Source: Leishmania donovani
Taxonomy: Eukaryota; Euglenozoa; Kinetoplastea; Trypanosomatida; Trypanosomatidae
Assembly: GCF_000227135.1 (NCBI RefSeq)
Contig: NC_018249.1
Span: 89,879 to 153,878, forward strand
Reading direction: 5' to 3'
Length of the DNA stretch: 64,000 nucleotides
A model generated the notes under the pieces. It saw nothing but the letters and a program-made list of their open reading frames with translations. It did not search any database and was not told the origin of the DNA. Made by a program: the position numbers and the translations under genes. Positions 21,390 through 30,900 of the stretch are shown in pieces. The first letter of the stretch is position 1. The number at the start of each line of letters is the position of its first letter.

Positions 21390-23420
21390 TCAGCCCGGCG
21401 CCAGCAGGGCCGACACCTCCTGGCATGCGCGCGTAAAGGCCGCTGCAAAGGTGGCGCTTGAGGTGGCAACGCCCACGGACGATGGGGGTGGAGATGTCAC
21501 CTGATACAGCAGAGTCGATCCCGTGCGGCTACAGGTGAGGTGGCAACTAAATGGGTGGAGCGCGTACCCACAGCCGTAGGCCGCCTCCGCCTCGACCATC
21601 TCAAAGCGCAGCGCGGGCTCGGCGACAAGCGAAAAGACAGGGTCGTGGTACAAGTCAGGAACTCGGCCAAGAAAGCGCTCCGCCGTTAGGCGCAAAGCCA
21701 GCAGGTGGCTGTAGGTGCTGCTTCCGCGACTGACGGCCTTCTTCTCTGCCTTGTAGCGTTGCACGGCCGCGTGGCACGCTGCTTGCTGCGTCTCTCGTAC
21801 TGAGGAGCACATGCTCAGCAGGAAAGCGGTGCTCTCCAGCGTGGTGAGCGGGATTTGCTCGCTGCGGCCGCGGCGATAGCAATGCATGTCTGTGTTCTGC
21901 ATGCAGTTCATCGGCTGCTGCTGGTGCACGCGGAACATGGCGAGCTGTGCCGCCAGCTGCACCGTGGCCTCGACGGCGGGAGTGGGTGTTGTGGCAATGT
22001 CAAGCACCCCGGCGGCGACATCGAGGCTCTCGCGATCCTTGGTCACACGCCTCGTGACTCTTTGCGCCGCAGCCACGAGCTCGTCTGGGACGTGCCACTG
22101 AAGCTGGCGGATCTTGTGCGTGGCCGGCGCGTCCTTCCGTAACACGTGGCTGTGCGCTGCACGACTGAGGGCGTATACATCGTTGATGTACCGCCGCACT
22201 GCCACGCCGTCGCCCCAGCTCGACTCGGCCGAGACGGCAATATCGCCGCGGCTGTTAACAGACACCGACAGACTCTTGTCCCACCAACGGTTGCCGGCTC
22301 GCACGGAAGGCGACTTCGCCGTCACCCCCACAGGGGACGTTGGGTCCACCATGGCGTCCCTCTCGTCGTCCGCGTCGAGATTCAGCACCAACATACTCTC
22401 TTCCACAGCCTCCAGGCTTTTGCCATTGATGACGTTTCGTAACAGCATCGTTCGGGCCCCGTTCCACTCCGTGCGCGGCAGTGCGGTGAAGACGCTCACG
22501 TCGGTGTGTGCCGGTGCTACGTTCGTGCACACAATATCACGGAGCTGAGCGTACAGCTCATCAATGGAAAGCGGCACGCAGTCTGCATCGGCCACAGTGA
22601 TCTGAAACTGATGACCGCGGTACTGTACCAATGCATGAGGTACAAAGCCGACCGGCTTTATTTCGTCCTGGAGGACACCTGGCATCCGCGAAGAATTGAA
22701 AAGGCAGTCGAACTGCGACATGTCCAGCGGCTGCGCGACACCGAGCGAGGCGCTGTAGACGAACGGGGTGCTCACATAATCGGGGAGCAGCGCCGCGGTG
22801 CGTTGGAACCACTCGGCGGTCCAGTAGCCGCTCCTTTTCGAAAAGATGCCATCAACAGCGTACCGCACTTCCGGGCGGAGTTGATTATCGAGGTACAGCT
22901 TGTAGAATTGAACCGAGGCCCAGAGCCAGTAGGCGCTCCGTACCAGCATGTCTTGCTTCTCCGGATCCGGCCGCACAAGCCACGTTCTGTGCGAGCGCAG
23001 CGGCAGCGCGCTCCGCCCTTTCAAGGTCTGCTCAAACAGGTCGGACGAAATGTACGACGTGTGCGGATTCGCCTTGTCCGTGCGCCGTAGCTCCTCGTGG
23101 ACGTGACGCCCCTCGCCCTTCAGAAAGGCGGTTACAGTCGCGCTCGCGGAGGCGAGCTGCGGCGGTGCACAAAGAGGCGTCGCAGCCGCCAGGTACCGCT
23201 GCAGCGTGTCATGAAGAGCCGGCAGCGGCAGCTTGGGAAGACTCCGCTGGTAGTGCCGTGTGGGCACAAGCGATGGTGTCAGTAGTTCCTGTACCGTTGC
23301 CCTTGGCGAGACCGCCACATTTGTGCGGAGCGCGGCCCAGTTGCCGGATGTGTACAGGGCTCCTTTCGCGGCGCTACGTGTGTCTTGGCACGCACACAAA
23401 CGCGGAAGGCACGGTCGCAT
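21390..23420 (-). CDS. Carnitine acyltransferase-fold protein lacking the catalytic His
   Basis: A 676-aa protein of the choline/carnitine acyltransferase family. Landmarks match CPT2-type enzymes: LPKLPLPALHDTLQRYL near the N-terminus; LFNSSRMPG (about 245); RWWDKSLSVSV (about 380); SSWGDGVAVRRYINDVY (about 400-416); an RRGRSEQIP segment equivalent to the family HGRTE motif (about 520); and HLLALRL (about 600). However the catalytic motif, EHSWGDG in CPT2, reads ESSWGDG: codon 400 is TCG (22221-22223), Ser instead of His. The C-terminal STS motif region is also shortened and not recognisable. The N-terminus (MRPCLPRLCACQDTRSAAK) could target mitochondria. The start at 23420 is the first true ATG of the frame. 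Probably a non-catalytic paralogue, or an enzyme using a different mechanism. Confidence 0.85.
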   Translation of the reverse strand: MRPCLPRLCACQDTRSAAKGALYTSGNWAALRTNVAVSPRATVQELLTPSLVPTRHYQRSLPKLPLPALHDTLQRYLAAATPLCAPPQLASASATVTAFLKGEGRHVHEELRRTDKANPHTSYISSDLFEQTLKGRSALPLRSHRTWLVRPDPEKQDMLVRSAYWLWASVQFYKLYLDNQLRPEVRYAVDGIFSKRSGYWTAEWFQRTAALLPDYVSTPFVYSASLGVAQPLDMSQFDCLFNSSRMPGVLQDEIKPVGFVPHALVQYRGHQFQITVADADCVPLSIDELYAQLRDIVCTNVAPAHTDVSVFTALPRTEWNGARTMLLRNVINGKSLEAVEESMLVLNLDADDERDAMVDPTSPVGVTAKSPSVRAGNRWWDKSLSVSVNSRGDIAVSAESSWGDGVAVRRYINDVYALSRAAHSHVLRKDAPATHKIRQLQWHVPDELVAAAQRVTRRVTKDRESLDVAAGVLDIATTPTPAVEATVQLAAQLAMFRVHQQQPMNCMQNTDMHCYRRGRSEQIPLTTLESTAFLLSMCSSVRETQQAACHAAVQRYKAEKKAVSRGSSTYSHLLALRLTAERFLGRVPDLYHDPVFSLVAEPALRFEMVEAEAAYGCGYALHPFSCHLTCSRTGSTLLYQVTSPPPSSVGVATSSATFAAAFTRACQEVSALLAPG

Positions 23421-24730
23421 CGGCCTCCTCTGCCGCAGTGCCGACAAGATATGCGCCTCTCGAAGCAGCGCTCCCTCTGTGATTATTCTTTCCGTCTATG
23501 TGTGTGTGCGTGGGGGGGGCGACTGGCGAGTTTAGCGAGTTCGATTACGAAAGGGCAGCAGCGAGCCGCAAGGTGCGTTTTCAAGGGGTTTGTACTATAG
23601 TCGAGCCACTTCTCGGTCTGGAAGCGGTGCATGATGGACATGTTGCATTACGAAGATGATGATTTCAAAACAGATCGCGTCACGTTCAGGATAGGCGGGC
23701 GCGTGGGTGGGGAATACAAGTGAGAAGGAACCGGAGGAGGAAGCCATGCCGAGGGCAAAACCAAGTGCGCGCGAAGAGGGGCAGAAACCAAAACACACGC
23801 ACAGATAAGTAGATGATGATGATAGGGGAGTTGGCGTGAGGAGGGGGAGCTGGCCCCACCCCGTGGACTGGAGGCAGAAGAAGGAAGGCAGTAGCGGCAA
23901 CTCATTCTCGCAACCACCTTTTCCACTTTGTTCTTCAGCCCTCGCGGTGGCCCATCCTCGACGCGCGTTTCTTTTTAGTGAGCATAACGCGATTGGGTAA
24001 GAGTGCCTGCGCCTGCATACGTGCACGATCAAGTAGGTGTGCATAGGCGGGTGTGCATTTCGCCGATGGCGTGCGATGATCTTGTGTGCGGTGGCTTGTA
24101 TTGACAACTCGGTCAACGGTGTGGATGTAGTCCTTTTATCCCTCGCACTCCCTCCTGCTGGCGGCTTTGGCAGCACACCCTTCCAGCGCAACACGGCGCA
24201 CGGAAGGGGCCGTAAACACACGCACACACAGATACAGCGCACCACACTCGGAGAGGGAGAGGAGGGACTGCCGCCAGGGGAGTCGTGAAGGCGTGCCCTA
24301 AGCAGAGAGGAGAAAAGTCAGTGAACCAAGACTGGTGCCCTCATAGGGAAAAGAGACGGCAAAGCCAAAGGGTGGAAGCCTGCGTGTGGAAGTATTGAGG
24401 AGGGAGGAGGGGTTGGAGGAGACGCCGCGAAGGGAGCTTCAAGGATGCTGACGAGGGCGTGTGCCGTTCCCGATTCGCACGAACAAAAAAAGAGCAAAAG
24501 CCGCACCACATTACCGGTGCCCCAGTGAAAAGTGAGGGATGGGCGACGTGGGTGCTGAGAGCCGACGTAGGTAGTCGGTCTTCGTGACAGCAAGGATGGA
24601 GAACATCCGTTGACGTCAAGCCCTTTACCCTCCACTGCACGACTCCTTCCCCCCGCCCCCAACGCACACACACACACACGCACGCAAGTGCGCTTGCTGC
24701 AGAGCTGGCGTCTCCTTTTCCACACCGCCG
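23421..24730. other. Intergenic: p47-like 3' UTR and CPT-like 5' region
   Basis: No gene seen. CA-type repeat near 24664-24684, a G run near 23511-23519. Minus-strand frames are pyrimidine-bias artefacts. Confidence 0.5.
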
Positions 24731-25786
24731 TCACAGCTGCTGAAGGGCTACAACAGCGCGGCTGAGCTTCGCCTGCGCGATTGTCTGCGACCGCGTAGAG
24801 GCCTCCAAGCGGCGCGGCGGCATCCCGCGATCCACCAGGATAAAATTCGGCAGCTCCGGCTGATAGGCATGAGCAAGGCTGTAGAGGTCGTCCACGGTGT
24901 GCCGTTCCGGGTTTACCTGCACTTGCCGCCGCTCCCCTCGCGTGTTCAGGAGCACCACAAATGACGTCGCCTCATCGCTGCGCACCTCCACGGCGCGAGA
25001 GGGATCGTAGGTTGGCGTACCCGGGCTACCCGCCGTCGCGGGAGACGCTTGAGCATCTGCTGGTGCGGCAGACGAGGCGGCGGCACTGCTTGGCGCTGCA
25101 AGGCGGTGGCCGTGGCCCTGAAAAGGGATGTACGAAGGTGGGACGTAGTCTACCTGGAGGCAGTCGCGCAGGTTCACCGTCAGGTCTGTGTTCGGATACT
25201 TGGTGGCGAGGGAAGGCGGCACATAACCCTTGTCCATTGCCTCCACAAACTGGCGGCCCTCGTCACTGTTGAGCGGCACAAACCCGTTGCTGTCCACCTC
25301 GAAGCCGTTACGGTAGACTGTTATGCAAACAGACCGCGCTGCGCGCAGCGTAGAGGCGACGTATGGACTGGGGTTGGCGGTGTAGCCGAGGCGCTGACCT
25401 CGACCGTAAAAGGCACGCGGCTCATTATCCTCGACGGCAGTGCCGCCATCACCTCCGCTCGCTTTCGCCATCTCCACCTCCGCTTTGCGAAAAATGCGAT
25501 CGATCATGGAGTGCACCCCGCTGCCGCTGCCGATTTCACCGCTGCGGTCGGAAACACTCTCACCGGGCGGCGCCATGACCTGCTGCCCACTACCCTTGTC
25601 CCCGCCGCCCACAAAGTAGTTTGCCGAGTCCGCCTTCTTGCGCTGTCGCTCCCCTCGCTCTGCCTCCGCGCCAGCGATGGTGACATTCCAGTTGTGCCGC
25701 TCTAGCAACGCGCGGGCATCTGAAACGGTCAGCGCCGGAAAGCGTGTGCGCAGCGTGTTGATCGAGCTGAGCTTTTCGCCGTCCAT
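24731..25786 (-). CDS. p47/NSFL1C-like cofactor of p97/VCP (UBA, SEP, UBX)
   Basis: A 351-aa protein with the p47/Shp1 domain order. A UBA-like segment lies at about residues 8-40 (LRTRFPALTVSDARALLERH), which binds ubiquitin. A Gly/Ser/basic linker follows. The SEP domain (about 155-220) is clear from ITVYRNGFEVDSNGFVPL and FVEAMDKGYVPPSLATKYP. An Ala/Ser/Pro-rich linker leads to the UBX domain (about 265-351), a ubiquitin fold that binds the p97 N-domain. In the UBX, FVVLLNTRGERRQVQVNPER covers the first strands. The usual Phe-Pro-Arg loop appears as MPPRRLE, so it keeps Pro-Arg but has Pro for Phe. Family members act in Golgi/ER membrane fusion and protein extraction. Confidence 0.9.
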   Translation of the reverse strand: MDGEKLSSINTLRTRFPALTVSDARALLERHNWNVTIAGAEAERGERQRKKADSANYFVGGGDKGSGQQVMAPPGESVSDRSGEIGSGSGVHSMIDRIFRKAEVEMAKASGGDGGTAVEDNEPRAFYGRGQRLGYTANPSPYVASTLRAARSVCITVYRNGFEVDSNGFVPLNSDEGRQFVEAMDKGYVPPSLATKYPNTDLTVNLRDCLQVDYVPPSYIPFQGHGHRLAAPSSAAASSAAPADAQASPATAGSPGTPTYDPSRAVEVRSDEATSFVVLLNTRGERRQVQVNPERHTVDDLYSLAHAYQPELPNFILVDRGMPPRRLEASTRSQTIAQAKLSRAVVALQQL

Positions 25787-27630
25787 GTTGCCTCCTGCTT
25801 CCTTTGCCTGCCGTCTCTGGGCCTTCTCTTCCGGTCACCAGGATGTGTCTATGTGGAAAGGGGGGACGGTCGAGATGGCGCACGCGGTACACCACAACGC
25901 AAGGAAGAAAATAACGGCTCCGTCTGTGTAACGGCAAAGTTCCTCGTGTGTCCGTGGCCTGCTGCTGCTATGGTGGTGGCGTGTGTGTGTGTGTGTGTGT
26001 GTGTGCATGTGAGATTCCTGCGTGTAGGAGATGCATAAGAAGAGCTGAAGGCCAACACGACGAGGAAGAAAGCACCAAATGAAAGCGACTGGGAGAAGGT
26101 GGGTAGGGATGGAGGGAAGACGAGGACAGCATAGTAGAGTGTCCCGCCGTCACGAAGCGAACGCGCGCAGCACATCGACTATTCGCGGCATTCCTTTCTC
26201 TTCACCTCGTCCACCCTAAACGCGGCTCAGCAAGCAGTGTTACACGTGTCTGCATACATACTTGGCCACACACAACCCAAGAAGTGCAGAGGATGGCGGT
26301 CAAGATGCAGACTGCATGTGTGGCTGTAGTGAGCAGGCACGTCAATTTTTTTCCATTTCGCGCGGTGAAGGCATACGCTCGGAAGCATTCCTTGAAGGCC
26401 CAAGGACAGATGGCGCCATTTCTGCGCCTTCTTTGCGGTTGCTGTTGCGGTGTTCAGGGTGTTATGTGCTCTTGTGGGCCATATACCTACTTTTTTCTTG
26501 TCTTATCAGTCCTGTGTGTCTAATGTACATAGCACGTGGGTGCGTTTTGTCCCCTTCCCCACGTCTGCACCCGCTCCCCTCCCCCTCTCCCCAGCTTCAG
26601 CCTCCTTCCCTTTGTCTCATAATCGCTTGCCTTGCCTGCGCAGTGTCGGATGCTGGCACAAGCGTCGATAGAGACACGCAGAGAAGACAAGGCAGAGGAG
26701 AGCGGAAGAGGGTCTGTATGAGTGTGTGTCTGTGTCTGTGTGTGCAGACGTTGGAAGTGCGGATGGCAATGTCCCTTCAATCACACGCAGATACCCGCAT
26801 ACAAACGCGCACAACAACATAAACCGACATGTACCTCTGATTAAAGCCAGAGTACTCCGAAGTATTTACCATGGCATGGACCAGAGAGAGAAGAACGGAC
26901 GGTGAGGGTGAAGGTTGAGAGACGGATGCGATACGGGTGGTGACGTCGCGCAAGAGAAGCGAAAAAAAAAAGAGATCGGACGCGGATTTGCGGGACAGAA
27001 TGGAAAAAAAGGACGGGCGGGCGGGCGTCATCGATGTGTGGCGGGCCGCTGTCACACAAAGCAGCACCCCACAATAGAAAAGTAAAAATAAAAAATCGTT
27101 TCCTAAAGAAGGAGCGAGACCGCCACGGTTGTGGCGTCCCTATACGAAAGCAACAACAGAAACAAAGAGCATCGGGCATCACCGTCGAAGGAGGAGGGAA
27201 GGGGAGGGAGGGGCGGTGGACCAAACCACAAAAAAAAAGAACAGAAGTGAAAAAGCACCGGCGCGCGTGCGGGTGTGGGATACTCCGTTGCGTGGGTCGG
27301 CAGACATCAGCGCATTCGAATTTTCGGCGCGTGCCCCTCTTCCGCCCCCCCCCGTTTCCCCTGCAGACAAGCCTACACCCCCTCGCCAAACGCTCAGATT
27401 CCGATGCACACAAAGGCCGCCACCCCTTCACCGGCGCACAAATCTTAGAGAATCACGCATTGGCTCGACTCATATACATGCACATGCGCCTGAGACAACG
27501 TCGCGGGGAAGCGGAGAAAGACGTCGAAGACCACCTATATCGCCCCCTACCCCATCAACCCCCTCGAAAGCAGCATATTTTCACAACATTCGTCATCGCA
27601 AGAACGGCCTACTCGAAGCATTGCTCTCCT
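25787..27630. other. Intergenic: 3' UTR of the 1089-aa gene and p47 5' region
   Basis: No gene seen. A GT microsatellite at about 25980-26006 lies within about 220 bases of the p47 start. Plus-strand A runs and purine-rich stretches near 26960-27240 give pyrimidine tracts on the minus strand. Confidence 0.5.
25980..26006. repeat. GT microsatellite
   Basis: About 13 GT units in a row on the plus strand (CA on the gene strand), upstream of the p47-like gene. Confidence 0.85.
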
Positions 27631-30600
27631 CTATGTGATGACTTCGGTTTCCGTGCTCGGCTGCAGGTGCTCCAGCCGCGCAATGCTTCGGGCCCACTGC
27701 CGCAGCTGCGACACGGTGTTGAGCTCGTCGTCGAAGGAGCAAAAGGAGATGGACTCGACCACCACACGAATATCGCCGACGCTGGCCGAAGTGTCTCCGG
27801 CAGTGATGCTGGCCCTCGGTGCAGGGGCCCTGTCGTAAGTCACGGTCGATACTCCAGCCTCCTCCTGCTTACCCGCGCCACTGCTGGCAAACATGCCGCG
27901 GTCTGCGCTAGCCATAGTCTCCGCCTGCCGCAGCAACGTTGGCGGGGGCTTTGCATCAACGGCGATGACGGTGCGCGGCATCGTTGTCTTGCATGGTGCC
28001 TCCTCACCCGACGATAGACCGTGCCAGTTGGCAACGTACCGTCCTCCGCGCTGGCGTGTGGACGGTAAGCCTGCCGCAGCAAATCGGTTTTGTGCCGGCG
28101 AGACGACCGTCATGGGAGACGCAGCTGCCGTCGCCTTCAGCGCCAGAGGGGACGGTGCGAGCACGCTGCGGTCCCCTGGGCACTCCCACACTCCACTCCG
28201 CACAACGTCATCCACGCCGTCGTTTGAAGCCTGCAGCAGCAGCACCTTGCGTTCCAGTGGATCGCCTCCGTAATCAAGAGCCTCGGAGACGCCATCTGTG
28301 GACGCCGCCGAATCGGCGGCAACTCCGCGGCTTGCATCTGCGTGAGTTGATGAGATAAGAGAACCCGATGGGGCGACCGACTGCAGCCTCGTCGGCGTAG
28401 CAATAGCGGACGGAGGCGACGCGGCACTACCAGCGGGTACAGTCTCGCCGAGCAAGGTTGGGAATGACGCGCTGACGGCGGCCGCCGTGGCCGAGCCGGC
28501 GAAAGAAGCCTCAGCGCTGCGGTCGAGGTTCAGTGAGGCCTCCGTAATCGCCGCCGCAAGCGTCAAGACCTGCTGTGCGTCAAGCGAGTTGACTGAGGGG
28601 TGGAGAGCTGGGATGCAAGTCGCGTCAGTGCTGGCGCTCGTGCTCAGGCACACGCAACTATCGCCTTCGCGGGCGCTGGAAGTGCATGCCCATTCCGACC
28701 CCGCCCCACCGAGACGGCACGTCGCATTCGACTGAATGCCTCCAGAGAAGCTGGCTGCAGCCGTGGAGGGCTCTTCCGCTTTTAATGGCACCGAGGCTAC
28801 GCATGTAGACAGCGCGTTCACGATCACCGACGCGGGTGCCGTGGAGGCTGCGCTGCCGTCAACATTTTTACCATCGCCGGCGCCAGCGTGCGTGTTGCTC
28901 AACCGCTGCTGCGCCTCGCGCAGCTCGTGCACATGAGTGTCGGCGATGGCGCTCAGCACGTCCTTGAGGGAGAGAAAATTGCAATCCTGCAACACGTCCT
29001 TCAGTGAGCCGACCTGCGGCTGTGCAGAAGCCGCGACGGTGGTTCCGGCCAGCGGTGCAGCTGAGGCTGACGCGGCCGCTGTCGCGGAGCAGGGCTTGGC
29101 GCAGGCGCGGCGCCGCCGCGGTATCGTGGCACCTGTTGTCCTGCACATGGCGATGCCGCCGCTGTCCGGCTTCGCGTGGAACCGCTTCACCTTGTCCTCT
29201 GGCGCCATCTGCCCAACTTGCTGCGTATGTGCCATTAAGTTTTGCATGGATAGCGTGTTTCGCTGCTGCTGCTGCTGCTGAGTTAGCGGGTAAGGAGAAG
29301 CCGCGGCGAGACGCGTCTCAGGCGGGTCTGCTTCCTCGTGGTCGCCAGACCGCAGCGACATCTGCACGAGTAGCGAGGAGAGAGACGTAACCGGGTTGCC
29401 GTAGAAGTCCAGCGTCCCGAGGCAGACATTTTTGCGCGTGTACGTTACACTGGTGGTGGTGGTGGACGCTGTACCAGATGCGGCGCCAGAGGCCTCCGGC
29501 GGGCCAAGCGCGGCGGGCGTGAGCACCGGTCTGGAGCGCGAGGAGCTGACCGAAGCCAGCGTATCGCAGGATATGGTGCGTCGCAGTCCAGTGCCCGTGG
29601 CTACTTGTGCCTCGGCATCCCCTCCGTTTGTGCTTGCGTTGCTGCTGAAAGTGGCAATGCCGCCGCCGCCATTGTTGTTGGAATGCGCCGTAGCGGGGAC
29701 GGCTGCGCCTACCACTGACGCTCTCAGCGTCGACAACGTCGCCGTGGACTCCGACGGGTACATGAACGGTGGCGGACGGTGCGTGTCGCCGAGGCGCTCG
29801 TTGAAGTGTTCACTTGTCCGAATACTAGCGGTGATAGTGGACAGCTCGCGTCGCTCTGCGTAGCATCTTGATAAGTCATCGCAGCTGCCGCCACTCACGC
29901 CGCTGGCAAAGGGGAGCGGCATGTCGAACGAACGACTGCGTCGCTGCGGTGTAGATCGCATCGCTGTCGCGGTGGCAAAGCCGGTGGGGCTTCCACTGGG
30001 GGGCACCGTGGGCGAAGCAGTCCTTTGCGCTTCCGCTGCATCGCTGCATGTGTGCATCACCGAGCAGTGCACTACCGTGCGCTCCGCCGCGGTAGGCGAC
30101 GAGGGCTGCGATGAGGAAGCTGTCATGTCCTCTTGCGGTAGCGGCACCCGGGTCAAGAAGGTTTCCGCCGACGACGCTCGCCGCTCCCCCTCGATCGCGT
30201 GGGTGTGTGGTAGGCCACAGCACATAAGCGGCACCGAGGGCGTGGTCCTGTTCGACTCCGCGTGACTGCTCATCTCCGCGAGCGGCACGCTCTCCTCACC
30301 AGGGATGGGGAGAGACGCCGACCCGTGAAGGGTGTGGGGTGAAGTCGTGAAAAGCCGAAGAGACATCGTTCGAGGCCCGTCCACGTTGCGCGACCGCGTC
30401 CATGCGCCGTCCATGGAAGAGGTGCTGTTTGGAGTCAGGCGTCGCGCGCTGCCGGCGGCGGCGATGGCGGAGGCAGAGGGGAACGACGAGAGCAGGGAGG
30501 ACGAGGACTTCAAGACCGGTGGCACAACTGCGGTAGCCCCAGCGTGGCTCTGAAGGTCACCGAAGCGGTTTTCCGTCTCCGTGGTGGCACCACAGCTCGA

Positions 30601-30900
30601 CGGCATGGACGACGCGCTTTCAGTAGCTGGGTGTGCTTTGGCGACCCGCAACGGGCTGGAATTCAGGAGCGTCGGTTTGGCCGCGACGGACGCCGGCAGA
30701 TCGTCCACCAGTGAGGCGAGAGAGGGCACCATGCTCACAGACTCGGTGCACAGCCGCGGCAGGGCACAGTGCGCGTGCGGCGACGTAAGGCACCTCTCAC
30801 CTTGTCGCTGCGGCGCGTCTGGCGCGGCGTCCGCACCGGCTAAGGTACTCACCTCTACAAATGTTGCCCCGCATTGTGTAGAGCCCCGAGTCGAGTCCAT
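27631..30900 (-). CDS. Hypothetical 1089-aa Ser/Thr/Ala/Pro-rich protein
   Basis: Not recognised. The protein is almost entirely low complexity (Ser, Ala, Thr, Pro, Val) with no membrane helix or signal peptide visible. It has one polyglutamine stretch of six (LTQQQQQQRNT, encoded by CAG repeats near 29263-29282). Less biased islands are an N-terminal SMVPSLASLVDDLPA motif, a NVCLGTLDFYGNPVTSLSSL segment around residues 485-505, KRFHAKPDSGGIAMCR around 570, GSLKDVLQDCNFLSLKDVL around 640, and the C-terminus (VVVESISFCSFDDELNTVSQ then QLRQWARSIARLEHL). The island around 640 contains a short SLKDVL duplication. Codon use is clearly coding over the full length. It may be an intrinsically disordered scaffold or phosphorylated regulator; that is a guess. 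Confidence 0.82.
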   Translation of the reverse strand: MDSTRGSTQCGATFVEVSTLAGADAAPDAPQRQGERCLTSPHAHCALPRLCTESVSMVPSLASLVDDLPASVAAKPTLLNSSPLRVAKAHPATESASSMPSSCGATTETENRFGDLQSHAGATAVVPPVLKSSSSLLSSFPSASAIAAAGSARRLTPNSTSSMDGAWTRSRNVDGPRTMSLRLFTTSPHTLHGSASLPIPGEESVPLAEMSSHAESNRTTPSVPLMCCGLPHTHAIEGERRASSAETFLTRVPLPQEDMTASSSQPSSPTAAERTVVHCSVMHTCSDAAEAQRTASPTVPPSGSPTGFATATAMRSTPQRRSRSFDMPLPFASGVSGGSCDDLSRCYAERRELSTITASIRTSEHFNERLGDTHRPPPFMYPSESTATLSTLRASVVGAAVPATAHSNNNGGGGIATFSSNASTNGGDAEAQVATGTGLRRTISCDTLASVSSSRSRPVLTPAALGPPEASGAASGTASTTTTSVTYTRKNVCLGTLDFYGNPVTSLSSLLVQMSLRSGDHEEADPPETRLAAASPYPLTQQQQQQRNTLSMQNLMAHTQQVGQMAPEDKVKRFHAKPDSGGIAMCRTTGATIPRRRRACAKPCSATAAASASAAPLAGTTVAASAQPQVGSLKDVLQDCNFLSLKDVLSAIADTHVHELREAQQRLSNTHAGAGDGKNVDGSAASTAPASVIVNALSTCVASVPLKAEEPSTAAASFSGGIQSNATCRLGGAGSEWACTSSAREGDSCVCLSTSASTDATCIPALHPSVNSLDAQQVLTLAAAITEASLNLDRSAEASFAGSATAAAVSASFPTLLGETVPAGSAASPPSAIATPTRLQSVAPSGSLISSTHADASRGVAADSAASTDGVSEALDYGGDPLERKVLLLQASNDGVDDVVRSGVWECPGDRSVLAPSPLALKATAAASPMTVVSPAQNRFAAAGLPSTRQRGGRYVANWHGLSSGEEAPCKTTMPRTVIAVDAKPPPTLLRQAETMASADRGMFASSGAGKQEEAGVSTVTYDRAPAPRASITAGDTSASVGDIRVVVESISFCSFDDELNTVSQLRQWARSIARLEHLQPSTETEVIT
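29263..29282 (-). repeat. CAG triplet run encoding polyGln
   Basis: Six CAG codons in a row on the minus strand inside the 1089-aa gene. Likely length-polymorphic. Confidence 0.8.
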
